Source of the DNA: SHVO01 sp041906145
Lineage (GTDB): Bacteria; Pseudomonadota; Alphaproteobacteria; Rhodospirillales; Rhodospirillaceae
Assembly: GCA_041906145.1 (NCBI GenBank)
Contig: JAYRJU010000001.1
Span: 186,001-250,000, forward strand
DNA length: 64,000 nt
Direction: 5' to 3'
Below, in pieces: positions 55,894 through 64,000 of the stretch; position 1 is the first letter of the stretch; the number at the start of each line of letters is the position of its first letter. The notes beneath the pieces were generated by a model. It made no database searches, was not told the DNA's origin, and saw nothing but the letters and a program-made list of their open reading frames with translations. The position numbers and the translations under genes were made by a program.

Positions 55894-56496
55894 ATGCATG
55901 AGTTAGAGGACGCCATGGGTAGAGCAATGTTACAGACCTCAGGTTATTTGACCGGCCAACTCCTCGTCGCGATGCCGACGATGGCCGATCCCCGCTTCCA
56001 CCGCACCGTGATCTACGTCTGCGCGCACTCGTCCGAAGGCGCGATGGGCCTGATCGTCAACAAGCCGCTGAACGATCTGCGCTTCACCGATATCCTTGGC
56101 CAGCTGAAGATCACGGCGCGTTCAAACAATTGCTCGCAGATCCACGTACACCGCGGCGGCCCCGTCGAAGTGCAGCGCGGCTTTGTCCTGCATTCCACGG
56201 ACTATCAGAAGAACGGCACCGTGATGGTGAACGACGACATCGCGCTGTCGGCCACGACTGAGATTCTGAAGGACATCGCCGAAGGTTATGGTCCGCACCA
56301 GAACCTCATGGCCCTCGGCTACTCCGGCTGGGGTCCGAACCAACTCGACGAGGAGATCAAGCGTAACGCCTGGTTATGCGTGCCTTCCGATTCTGGTCTG
56401 CTGTTCTCCGACGGCTATGACCATAAGTGGGATTTGGCGCTCGCGCGCCTCGGCATCGCGGCGCACCGCCTGTCCAGCGAAGTCGGACACGCCTGA
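55894..56496 (+). CDS. YqgE/AlgH family protein
   Basis: The 200-residue protein has YLTGQLLVAMPTMADPRFHRTVIYVC, EGAMGLIVNKPL and VHRGGPVEVQRGFVLHS, the UPF0301 pattern. Function in this family is uncertain, with reported links to transcription control of alginate and outer membrane processes in other bacteria. The frame opens at 55894, 121 bases after rnhA. Confidence 0.85.
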   Translation: MHELEDAMGRAMLQTSGYLTGQLLVAMPTMADPRFHRTVIYVCAHSSEGAMGLIVNKPLNDLRFTDILGQLKITARSNNCSQIHVHRGGPVEVQRGFVLHSTDYQKNGTVMVNDDIALSATTEILKDIAEGYGPHQNLMALGYSGWGPNQLDEEIKRNAWLCVPSDSGLLFSDGYDHKWDLALARLGIAAHRLSSEVGHA

Positions 56497-56567
56497 CCCT
56501 AAGAGCTCGCTCGCTTGTGTGATGGGATGTGCGGGGCGGCCACGGAACGGGCCGCCCTGCAAACCTT

Positions 56568-57824
56568 TTAGTTCAGCCGCGCTCTAATCGCGTCGAGGCT
56601 TTCCAACGTCTTCAATTCACCTAAGGCCGCCATCGTCGGGGCGCTGGCGAAAATCCGTTCTGCGGTACGGGTGATACCGGGCGCATCCACCGCTTCCACC
56701 TTCGCGATGATCTCATCGGTCGAAAGCGGACGGCCGTAGATCATGATCTGGCGCGCGCGCTGCCCGCAGCGGCTCGAGGGGCTTTCGAGGGACATGAGCA
56801 GTCCCGATTTGATCTGCGCGCGGGCGCGCTTCACTTCGTCGGCGGTCACGCCGTCGTGGATCTTCTTGATCTCGTCGCACAGCACCGGGATCAGCTTGGG
56901 CACATCGCCCTTTCCCGTTCCCATGTAGATCGAGAAGATGCCGCAATCCGAGAACGACTGCGTGTTCGAGTAAACCGTATAGGCGAGGCCGCGCTTCTCG
57001 CGGATCTCCTGGAACAGCCGCGAAGACATGCCTTCGCCGAGAAGGGTCGAGAGCGCGCCGAGGTTGTAGAAATCCGCGTCGTCGTAGGCGAGGCCGCCGA
57101 ATCCGAGCACAAGGTGGACCTGTTCGAGTTTGCGCTTCTCGCGGTAGTCGCCGCCACTGTAAAGGCTCGGCGCTTCGCTCACCGCCGAATGCTTGGGCAG
57201 CGAACCGAAGGCCTTTTCGATCAGGGCCACGAAAATCTCGTGATCGACGTTGCCGGCGGCCGAGACCACCATGCTGTCGGCGGCATAGTTGCCGGCCATG
57301 TACGCCTTCAGGCGGTCCGAGGTGATCGAGCGCACGATCGGTTCCTTGCCCAGCACGGGCCAGCCCATCGGCTGGTTCGGGAACGCGGTTGCCTGGTGAT
57401 GATCGAAGATGATGTCGTCGGGCGTGTCGTCCGCCTGATAGATCTCCTGCACCACCACATGCTGCTCGCGCGCGAGTTCCTCGGCGTCCATGGTGGAGTT
57501 CAAGAGGATGTCCGACAGGATATCCACCGCGAGCGGGAGGTTTTCCTTCAGCACCTTCGCGAAATAGGCGGTGTGGTCGCGGCTGGTGTAGGCGTTGAGC
57601 TGGCCGCCCACATTGTCCATCTCTTCGGCGATGGCCTGAGCCGAGCGGCGCGCGGTGCCCTTGAAGGCCATGTGTTCGAGAAGGTGGGAGATGCCGTTCA
57701 CATCGGCGGTCTCATGGCGCGTGCCGGCGGCCACCCACACGCCCACCGCCACGGTCTCGACGGAAGACATGTAGTCGGTCACGACGCGCAGACCGTTAGA
57801 GAGAGTGGTGACCTGAACGGACAT
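56568..57824 (-). CDS. M16 family zinc metalloprotease (processing peptidase-like)
   Basis: The 418-residue peptidase has the inverted zinc motif HLLEHMAFKG (HxxEH) and distal Glu in the following helix. It has ALQVTTLSNGLRVVTDYMSSVETVAVG-type strands and the second-half GEGMSSRLFQEIREKRGLAYTVYS, resembling mitochondrial processing peptidase beta. The ATG at 57824 is used because the TTG at 57842 overlaps the thrC stop. It is 14 bases after thrC. Confidence 0.92.
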   Translation of the reverse strand: MSVQVTTLSNGLRVVTDYMSSVETVAVGVWVAAGTRHETADVNGISHLLEHMAFKGTARRSAQAIAEEMDNVGGQLNAYTSRDHTAYFAKVLKENLPLAVDILSDILLNSTMDAEELAREQHVVVQEIYQADDTPDDIIFDHHQATAFPNQPMGWPVLGKEPIVRSITSDRLKAYMAGNYAADSMVVSAAGNVDHEIFVALIEKAFGSLPKHSAVSEAPSLYSGGDYREKRKLEQVHLVLGFGGLAYDDADFYNLGALSTLLGEGMSSRLFQEIREKRGLAYTVYSNTQSFSDCGIFSIYMGTGKGDVPKLIPVLCDEIKKIHDGVTADEVKRARAQIKSGLLMSLESPSSRCGQRARQIMIYGRPLSTDEIIAKVEAVDAPGITRTAERIFASAPTMAALGELKTLESLDAIRARLN

Positions 57825-57838
57825 TTGCACCTGAGGAC

Positions 57839-59248
57839 TCAATGAGAGATCCGGTCGCGGATCAACCGGCGCAATTGATCTAGGTCATTTGGAAGCGTTG
57901 TAAAGTGCTCGCGGCGGTGGAACAGGTCGGCGAGCGCGGGCGGCATGGAAGGCCTTGTTCCGGTTGCCTTTTCAACCGCGTCCGGGAACTTGGCCGGATG
58001 GGCGGTGGCGAGGGCGATGCGGGGAATGGCCGAATCGAGTCCGGTATTGCGGGCCGCATACAGACCAACCGCCGAGTGTGGATCGAGCACATAACCGCTC
58101 GCCTTGTAGACCTCGCCGATGAACTTGAGCGTGCCGGCATCGTCCAGGCGTTGCCCGGAGAACTGCGAAAGCATGGCGGCGTGGGCTTTGGCGTCCACGG
58201 TGTAGCTGCCGCTCTGCTTGAACTGATCCATGTGGCGCGAGACGGCGGCGCCGTCGCGGCCCACGGCTTCGAACAACAGGCGTTCGAAGTTGGACGAGAT
58301 CTGGATATCCATGGACGGGCTCAAGGTCGGCACGACACCGGCCGCCGTCATGGACCCCGTCTCGAAATAGCGCGTGAGGATGTCGTTGGCGTTCGAGCCC
58401 ACGACGAAACGCGCGACCGGCAGTCCCATCTTGCTCGCCACGAAGCCGGCGAACACGTTGCCGAAGTTTCCGGTGGGGACCGCGAAGGCGACCTTGCGAT
58501 GCGGCGCGCCCACATGCACGGCGGCCCATACGTAGTAGACAACCTGGGCCATGATGCGGGCCCAGTTGATCGAGTTCACGGCTGAGAGCTGCACATCGTC
58601 GCGGAACTTGGTATCGGCGAACAGCGCCTTCACCATGTTCTGGCAATCGTCAAAGGTGCCTTCGACCGCGATATTATGGACGTTTTTCGCATCCACTGTG
58701 GTCATCTGGCGGCGCTGCACTTCCGACGTACGGCCCGCCGGATGCAGGATGAAAGTGTTGATGGCGTCGCGGTTCTTGGTGGCTTCGATCGCGGCCGAGC
58801 CCGTGTCGCCGGACGTGGCGCCGACGATGGTGATGCGCGCGCCGCGCGCCTTCAGCACCTGGTCGAACATCAGGCCGACGCATTGCAGGGCGAAGTCCTT
58901 GAACGCAAGGGTCGGGCCATGGAACAGTTCGAGCAGCCACTCGTTGGCCGCGGTCTGGATCATCGGCGCAACAGCGGTGTGGGCGAAGGAGCTGTAAGCC
59001 CGGCGTGTCAGTTCCGGAAGCGTGTGTTCCAGCACCGAGCCTTTGACGAACGGCGCCATGACGCGCGCGGCCAGCGCCGGATAATCGAGGCCGGCGAAGG
59101 ATTTGAGATCGTCGGCGGAAAACTGCGGCCAGGTCTCGGGCACATAAAGCCCGCCGTCGGCGGCGAGGCCCGCCAGAAGGACATCGTCAAAACCGAGGGT
59201 GGGCGCGCGCCCGCGGGTGCTCACATAACGCAAAAGGCAAAGCTCCAT
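57839..59248 (-). CDS. thrC: Threonine synthase
   Basis: The 469-residue PLP enzyme converts O-phosphohomoserine to threonine. The PLP Lys is in FHGPTLAFKDFALQ. TIVGATSGDTGSAAIEA, AVPTGNFGNVFAG and MDIQISSNFERLLFE are ThrC motifs. It is upstream of the M16 peptidase gene on the same strand and downstream of the lipid transporter operon. Confidence 0.95.
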   Translation of the reverse strand: MELCLLRYVSTRGRAPTLGFDDVLLAGLAADGGLYVPETWPQFSADDLKSFAGLDYPALAARVMAPFVKGSVLEHTLPELTRRAYSSFAHTAVAPMIQTAANEWLLELFHGPTLAFKDFALQCVGLMFDQVLKARGARITIVGATSGDTGSAAIEATKNRDAINTFILHPAGRTSEVQRRQMTTVDAKNVHNIAVEGTFDDCQNMVKALFADTKFRDDVQLSAVNSINWARIMAQVVYYVWAAVHVGAPHRKVAFAVPTGNFGNVFAGFVASKMGLPVARFVVGSNANDILTRYFETGSMTAAGVVPTLSPSMDIQISSNFERLLFEAVGRDGAAVSRHMDQFKQSGSYTVDAKAHAAMLSQFSGQRLDDAGTLKFIGEVYKASGYVLDPHSAVGLYAARNTGLDSAIPRIALATAHPAKFPDAVEKATGTRPSMPPALADLFHRREHFTTLPNDLDQLRRLIRDRISH

Positions 59249-59326
59249 TCGAGAACGCGCGGATACTACGCGGGGGGCCGGAGCCCGGCAACCCGCGCAA
59301 AAGCCGCTAATTCCAGGGCTTTATGC

Positions 59327-59920
59327 CTATTTCGGCAGGGCCGCGAGGTCGGCCAGGAGGCTCGCTGTGATCTTATCGACCGCGCGGGTGAAGGCCGGAA
59401 TGGTCGAGGCCACGGTGGCCCCGGCGGGCTCTTCGGCCCGGTAGGTCTTCATCAGGAGCTGCTGGTTGCCCGCGATCCGGCGCAGCGTGATCTCGATCTC
59501 GACCACCACGCTTCCGCCGGCGCCGCCGAGCACATGTTCGAGTGTGAGAAGATCGCCTTGAAGTTCGAAGTTGCGGTCGAGGCGCATCTCCGGCGTAGCC
59601 ACGGTCTCAAACGCCTGGGCCGAACGCAGCGCATCAAGCAGCGCCCGCTGCATCATGACGCCGGTCGGTTCCTGCCACGCATGATAGTGATAGGCGATCA
59701 CCTGATCGGGCGCGCTCCGGTACAGGATCGCCCGGCCGCCGACCACGCCTTGGGTGCGCACCTGGGCCACATCGACGATGCCCTTGATCGGGCCGCCGGC
59801 CAGTTGTTGCACCGGCGCCGGGGCGCCAAGACGGTAGAACGTCTCCGGCGGCGGCGGGTCACCTGCGCAGGCCGCAAGGGCGCCGGCCACCAGCCCCGCG
59901 ATCACAAAACGCCGCTTCAT
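59327..59920 (-). CDS. ABC-type transport auxiliary lipoprotein (PqiC-like)
   Basis: The 197-residue lipoprotein has a signal with lipobox LAAC at about residue 18 and an FYRL motif after it. The body contains RTQGVVGGRAILYRSAPDQVIAYHYHAWQEPTG, the pattern of PqiC/ABC-auxiliary lipoproteins that work with MCE transporters at the outer membrane. It overlaps mlaD by 4 bases, so it is the periplasmic or outer membrane partner of this transporter. Confidence 0.85.
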   Translation of the reverse strand: MKRRFVIAGLVAGALAACAGDPPPPETFYRLGAPAPVQQLAGGPIKGIVDVAQVRTQGVVGGRAILYRSAPDQVIAYHYHAWQEPTGVMMQRALLDALRSAQAFETVATPEMRLDRNFELQGDLLTLEHVLGGAGGSVVVEIEITLRRIAGNQQLLMKTYRAEEPAGATVASTIPAFTRAVDKITASLLADLAALPK

Positions 59921-60849
59921 TTCGGCGCTCCTTGAGGGGGATCGGGCGCATCCTTACCCGAGAGCAGAACGCCCGGATTGGCGCGGATCGAGCGGCTGAA
60001 CTCGCTCATGTTGCGCGCTGTCGCGTCGATGTTCTGCGAGATGTCGTCCACATAGCGCGAGAAGGTGTCGAGCGTGTAGCGCAGGTTCCGCATCGCCTCG
60101 TTCACGTTGCCCTGGTTGTTCTCGACCAGCGCGTTGACGTTGGTGATCGACTTGTTGAGGAGCGCGCTGGTTTCCTTGAGATCGCCCGAAACCTGCGTGA
60201 GGTTGGTGAGGATCGCGTCAAACTGTTCGCGGTTCTCCGGCTTCAGCAAATCTTTCTCGACGATGCCCGAGGTCCGCTCGAGTGTCGCGCTCAGTTTCTC
60301 AAGGTTGCTCATCAGCGCCGGCAGATGATCCATCGTGGTGGCGCCGAATTCGTTCACGTATTTGTTCAGGCTGCCGATCAGCGGCTTGATCGAATTGGTG
60401 GAGAGATCGCTGAACTCGGAGCTGATGTCGGCCAGCGTGGCGAAAATGTTGGTGCCTTCGACGCCTTCGAGCTCGGAGCCCGGCTTCAGGATTTCGGCGC
60501 TTTTGCCGCCCTGGATGTCGATGGCGATGGCGGACAGAAGGCCCGAGACCTGAGCGCGCGCAACGCTGTCTTTGGGGATCTTCCAGCCTTCCTGGACGGC
60601 CATGACGACCTTGAAGCGCACGTTGGCGCCTTCGCCGAGAGGTTCCACCTCGTCGACCTGGCCGATCTGATAGCCCTCATAGAAAACCAGCGTGCCGAGC
60701 TTCACGCCGCCGACGTTGTCGTAGACCGTGAAGTATTCGTCGGTGTCCCCGGTGCTGCCGGCCAGTACGGAGATGATGACCACGAACGCCGCCAGCATCG
60801 CTGCAACGAACGCGCCCACCACAACGTAATTGATCCGGCTATCTTGCAT
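59917..60849 (-). CDS. MCE domain lipid transport protein (MlaD-like)
   Basis: The 310-residue protein has one N-terminal anchor (YVVVGAFVAAMLAAFVVIIS) and an MCE domain at about 40-115 (GVKLGTLVFYEGYQIGQVDEV, SGLLSAIAIDIQGG). A long helical tail rich in Asn/Leu follows. The extended coiled tail is longer than E. coli MlaD, more like MCE proteins that span the periplasm. Confidence 0.88.
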   Translation of the reverse strand: MQDSRINYVVVGAFVAAMLAAFVVIISVLAGSTGDTDEYFTVYDNVGGVKLGTLVFYEGYQIGQVDEVEPLGEGANVRFKVVMAVQEGWKIPKDSVARAQVSGLLSAIAIDIQGGKSAEILKPGSELEGVEGTNIFATLADISSEFSDLSTNSIKPLIGSLNKYVNEFGATTMDHLPALMSNLEKLSATLERTSGIVEKDLLKPENREQFDAILTNLTQVSGDLKETSALLNKSITNVNALVENNQGNVNEAMRNLRYTLDTFSRYVDDISQNIDATARNMSEFSRSIRANPGVLLSGKDAPDPPQGAPK

Positions 60850-60876
60850 CTCGTCCCCCCGCCCCCGGCGGTCTCT

Positions 60877-61722
60877 TTAGTCGTTCGCCGCGGTCAGGCG
60901 CTTCAGATATTCCTCTGGATCCAGCGTCTCGGTTTCGGTCCGCCGGTTCAACAAGTTCTGAATACGTTCATTCTTGCTGGATCGTATCTCATCCACCGTA
61001 CCTGTCATCAGAATATCGCCCTTATCCAACACACAAATGCGGTCGGCGATACGGAAAGCACTCTCCAGCTCGTGGGTCACGACCACCACGGACATGCCCA
61101 TGGCGTCCCGGAGGTTCAAGATCAGCTCATCGATGGCCGCCGCCACGATGGGATCGAGACCGGCGGACGGCTCGTCGCAAAACAATATCTTGGGGTCCAT
61201 GACCACGGCACGCGCGAAGGCGGCGCGTTTGATCATGCCGCCGGACAGTTCGGATGGATTGAGCTGTTCGAAACCGGCGAGGTTGACCACCTGCATCTTG
61301 AGCCGGGCCATGATGCGCATCGTATTGACATCGAGCTGCGTATGCTCGCGCAGCGGCAGCATGATGTTCTCAAGGACGTTCAGCGAACCGAACAGCGCTC
61401 CGCCCTGGAAGGCAACGCCGATCTTCCGCCGCAGCAGGGTCTTCTCGACTTCCGAGATCCGGGTCAGGTCCTCGCCCAAGATATGGATCGAACCCGAAGT
61501 CGGCCGCAGGAGGCCCAGAAGCGCGTTGAGCAGCGTGGACTTGCCCGAACCGGAGCCGCCCATGATCACCATGATCTCGCCTTCGCGGACGCTGAAGTCG
61601 ATGTTCTTGAGGATCTTGCGCGTGCCGTAGTGGGTGACGAGCTTCTTCACCTCGATGACATTTGGCGCGCCCGATAGGTCCGGACGCGGGCGGTCGTCGC
61701 GCTTTTCAGCCGCGTTGCTCAT
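60877..61722 (-). CDS. Lipid transport ABC ATPase (MlaF-like)
   Basis: The 281-residue ATPase has Walker A GGSGSGKSTLLN, signature LSGGMIKRAAFARA, Walker B ILFCDEPSAGLDP and VTHE. The N-terminal extension of about 25 residues is unusual. It overlaps the permease gene by 4 bases and would energise the MCE transporter. Confidence 0.92.
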   Translation of the reverse strand: MSNAAEKRDDRPRPDLSGAPNVIEVKKLVTHYGTRKILKNIDFSVREGEIMVIMGGSGSGKSTLLNALLGLLRPTSGSIHILGEDLTRISEVEKTLLRRKIGVAFQGGALFGSLNVLENIMLPLREHTQLDVNTMRIMARLKMQVVNLAGFEQLNPSELSGGMIKRAAFARAVVMDPKILFCDEPSAGLDPIVAAAIDELILNLRDAMGMSVVVVTHELESAFRIADRICVLDKGDILMTGTVDEIRSSKNERIQNLLNRRTETETLDPEEYLKRLTAAND

Positions 61723-62546
61723 GAGCGCGTGGTGATGAAAGCGAAGATCATGTCGGTGACGATGATCGCGCTGATGGACAGAACCACGGAGCGGGTGGTC
61801 ATACGGCCGACACCTTCCGCGCCGCCCTTGACGTTGGCGCCGTTGATGACGCCGACAAGGGTAATGAGAATGGAGAACAAGGTCGCCTTGGAAAGGCCGT
61901 GCATCAGGTCATTGAGCTCCACCACATCGATGATGCGTTGCGTATAGGCGGCGAAGCTCATGCCCATGTCGACCGACACATACCAGCCGGCGCCGATCAG
62001 CATCATGAGATTGGCCCAGAGCGTCAGGAGCGGCACCATGACCACCATGGCGATAAGGGCGGGCGCCACCAGGAAGCGCACCGGATTGATGCCCATGACT
62101 TCGAGCGCATCGACTTCTTGGCTGATGCGCATGGTGCCGATGCGGGCCGCCAGCGATGAGCCGGTGCGGCCGGCCACCATGATGCCGGTCAGCAGCGGGC
62201 CGAATTCGCGCACGATGGAGATGCCGAGGCCGATGGTCACCTGTTCCTCGGCGCCGAAAACCCGCAGCGTATAAATCCCCTGGATGGCGAACATGACGCC
62301 CATGGTCACGGACAGCATGGTGACGATGGGAAGCGCGCGAATGCCCACTTCCATACAACGCTCGAAGGTCGCGGCGATGCGCACCGGCTGTTCGCGGCGG
62401 CTCCCAAGGACGATCCAGTAGAAGCTTTGCCAGAGAAGGACGGCGCCGAGGCCAACCTCAGCAATGCCGCCAACGGCGGAGCGGCCCATGCGATCGAGGG
62501 TCTCTGCAATCCTCGTCGGTATTGCGCGATCCCCCGCCTCGGACAT
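61719..62546 (-). CDS. Lipid transport permease (MlaE-like)
   Basis: The 275-residue permease has about 5 membrane segments. Family motifs are REFGPLLTGIMVAGRTGSSLAARIGTMR and SQEVDALEVMGINPVRFLVAPALIA. Its start is 3 bases after the STAS gene stop. It forms the inner membrane part of the Mla-type transporter. Confidence 0.92.
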   Translation of the reverse strand: MSEAGDRAIPTRIAETLDRMGRSAVGGIAEVGLGAVLLWQSFYWIVLGSRREQPVRIAATFERCMEVGIRALPIVTMLSVTMGVMFAIQGIYTLRVFGAEEQVTIGLGISIVREFGPLLTGIMVAGRTGSSLAARIGTMRISQEVDALEVMGINPVRFLVAPALIAMVVMVPLLTLWANLMMLIGAGWYVSVDMGMSFAAYTQRIIDVVELNDLMHGLSKATLFSILITLVGVINGANVKGGAEGVGRMTTRSVVLSISAIIVTDMIFAFITTRS

Positions 62547-62549
62547 CGA

Positions 62550-62879
62550 TTACCCCTGCGCGAGCGCCGCTTCGACGGACGGATGAATGGTGAAGACCTT
62601 GTCGAGCCGAGCGAGCGAAAGCACCCGCATCGCCGCCGACGAAACGTTCGCGAGCGAGAAGGTCGAACCTTTCTTGCGCGAAACCTGGAAAGCCTCGACG
62701 AGCGAGGCCACGCCCGATGAATCGATATAGTTCACCGCCGAGAGATCGACGACGATGCGTTTGTACTGCTCGAGGCTCTCGAGGAGCTTCTGGCGGACTT
62801 GCGGTGACGTCTGCAAATCAACGTCACCGGTCAACGCCACCACGGCGGCGCCATTCACATTTTGGACTTCGTAGGACAT
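62550..62879 (-). CDS. STAS-domain anti-anti-sigma-type protein (MlaB position)
   Basis: The 109-residue STAS protein has YIDSSGVASLVEAF; Ser54 after Asp53 matches the phosphorylated Ser of SpoIIAA (DSSG). In Mla systems MlaB is a STAS protein that binds MlaF. Here the phospho-Ser context is kept and a matching kinase/phosphatase gene is directly upstream. It therefore could be an anti-sigma antagonist, a regulator of the transporter, or both. Confidence 0.85.
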   Translation of the reverse strand: MSYEVQNVNGAAVVALTGDVDLQTSPQVRQKLLESLEQYKRIVVDLSAVNYIDSSGVASLVEAFQVSRKKGSTFSLANVSSAAMRVLSLARLDKVFTIHPSVEAALAQG

Positions 62880-62898
62880 TTAATGCGTTTCCCCGGCG

Positions 62899-64000
62899 CT
62901 ACTGTACCTTGGGTGGGAGGCGTTTGGTCAATTTAAATAAGTTGCCGACTCCGGGCGGCGGCGGAACGAATTTAGCTTCGTCACACACCGATTTTATCAG
63001 GTGAACCCCCAAGCCGCCGGGACGGACCTCGGTGATGTCGCGGGGGCGGATGGTCTCGGGATCCACCGCCTCGGCGAAGTCCATGATGTCCACTTCGAGG
63101 ACGCCGCCGCGGCGGCGGAAGTCGATGACGATATCGCCGGCGTCGGGACTGTTCTTATAGGCGTGCCGCACGATGTTCTGGCACGCCTCGTCCACCGCCA
63201 TCTTGAGGTCGAAGGTCCACGCCTCCGGGGCATCGATGAATTTCGCCGCCTGCTCAGCGGCGCCGCGGATCAACTTCAAGCGATCGGCGCGGCCCGGAAC
63301 GCGGATTCGCAAGATCTGCTCGTCCGCCGGGATTTCGAGAGACGCGGCGGGCGGCTTGGCGCCCAGAGGGGCAATGGCGAAATCCTCGACCACGAGCAGG
63401 GTAAGGTCGTCGCGGAGCGATTGGCCCGGGAGTTTCACCGCTCCGGAGATGCTTTTCAGCCGTAAATCCGGGGACTGGTCGGCGTGATCGCGGATAAGGG
63501 CGCGTACGCCGTCGATGCCGAGCATTCCGCCGCCGAAGGTCGTGGCCTCCGTCAGCCCGTCGGTGAACACATAGAGCGTTCCACCGGCCAGGAAAATCTC
63601 GCGCACCGGAAATCCGTCGGCCCCCGCGATATCCGGTGCGATTCCGAGCGGCGGCGCATCGGCTTGAATCGCGGTGAAGCGCTCGGTGCGCGTGTCGAAA
63701 AGCAGCGGCGGCTCATGGCCGGCATTCGCCAGACGCAGCATGCCGATGGCAGGATCGAACAGGCCGCCCACCATCGTGACGAACATGCCGTGCGAGTTGG
63801 TCTCGCACAGTTCGTTGTTGATCGCCGACAGGAGTTGGCCGGGGTTTTCAGCGCTCTTGGCCAAGCACCGGAACAGGCTCGATGTCTTGGCCATGAGCAG
63901 AGCCGCGTTCATGCCCTTGCCCGAAACGTCGGCCACGTTGAACCATATCCGCCCGTCGGGCAGCGTCAGGATATCAAAGAAATCGCCGGACACCGCGCGC
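62899..64000 (-). CDS. PP2C-type (SpoIIE) phosphatase fused to RsbW-like HATPase (5' end beyond window)
   Basis: The open frame continues through the right edge: the residues before VSGDFFDIL are RA, as in the phosphatase family, so this is partial at its 5' end. The phosphatase domain has VSGDFFD, NVADVSGKGMNAALLMAKT and VFTDGLTEATTFGG. After a linker near residue 200, an RsbW-like ATPase follows with KMAVDEACQNIVRHAY and RPGGLGVHLIKSVCDE. A single polypeptide with phosphatase and kinase would switch the adjacent STAS protein between phosphorylated and free states. It is 19 bases before the STAS gene. Sensor domains may lie outside the window. Confidence 0.88.
   Translation of the reverse strand, partial: RAVSGDFFDILTLPDGRIWFNVADVSGKGMNAALLMAKTSSLFRCLAKSAENPGQLLSAINNELCETNSHGMFVTMVGGLFDPAIGMLRLANAGHEPPLLFDTRTERFTAIQADAPPLGIAPDIAGADGFPVREIFLAGGTLYVFTDGLTEATTFGGGMLGIDGVRALIRDHADQSPDLRLKSISGAVKLPGQSLRDDLTLLVVEDFAIAPLGAKPPAASLEIPADEQILRIRVPGRADRLKLIRGAAEQAAKFIDAPEAWTFDLKMAVDEACQNIVRHAYKNSPDAGDIVIDFRRRGGVLEVDIMDFAEAVDPETIRPRDITEVRPGGLGVHLIKSVCDEAKFVPPPPGVGNLFKLTKRLPPKVQ

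Overview
The window reads as chromosomal DNA of a GC-rich alphaproteobacterium. Supporting signs are an F0 ATP synthase operon with paired b' and b subunits kept apart from F1, a mutY / DUF721 / dsbA / smc neighbourhood, a two-subunit glycine decarboxylase behind a tandem glycine riboswitch, a possible BioR-type operator in the biotin cluster and an Mla-type lipid transport operon. I cannot place it below class level with confidence.

Layout. 1-10,074 (all minus strand): a UDP-glucuronate decarboxylase-like epimerase, a TPR-glycosyltransferase, a type I secretion ABC transporter and its HlyD adaptor lead into a giant Thr/Ser-rich repeat protein that runs off the left edge. The visible repeat protein is built of 8-residue units nested in an exact 192-residue (576 bp) super-repeat. 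10,231-11,640: D-lactate dehydrogenase-like flavoprotein. 11,735-16,738: biotin cluster bioC, bioA, bioB, bioF, bioD. 16.8-19.2 kb: DUF3775, a glycerophosphodiesterase and a secreted or anchored Ala/Pro-rich protein. 19.3-22.3 kb: class Ia ribonucleotide reductase nrdA-nrdB with two putative NrdR boxes. 22.7-30.2 kb: small proteins, gamma-glutamylcyclotransferase, a flippase, a peptide-binding lipoprotein-like transporter component, DUF3667 and the malic enzyme. 30.2-34 kb: a GIY-YIG gene bracketed by palindromic elements, mutY, a DUF721 (DciA-like) gene, an OmpV/MipA porin-like protein and DUF6491. 34.3-38.5 kb: DsbA-like protein and SMC. 38.6-41.4 kb: an AT-richer two-gene insert, SF1 helicase plus DUF2290, which looks like a transferred defence-type module. 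41.4-43.7 kb: tandem secreted alpha/beta hydrolases and an HD-GYP remnant. 44.5-47.1 kb: F0 ATP synthase operon. 47.6-52.4 kb: glycine cleavage genes and riboswitch. 52.5-56.5 kb: lipoproteins, thrB, rnhA, yqgE. 56.6-64.0 kb: M16 peptidase, thrC, an Mla-type lipid transporter, a STAS protein and a PP2C phosphatase/RsbW-like kinase fusion cut by the right edge.

The two most interesting units are the left-edge locus, which I read as a dedicated export and probable glycosylation system for the hierarchical repeat protein, and the helicase-DUF2290 pair. A third is the joining of a sigma-factor-style partner-switching module (phosphatase-kinase plus STAS) to the Mla lipid transporter. Functional statements are inferred from motifs and gene order. 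No database search was possible.
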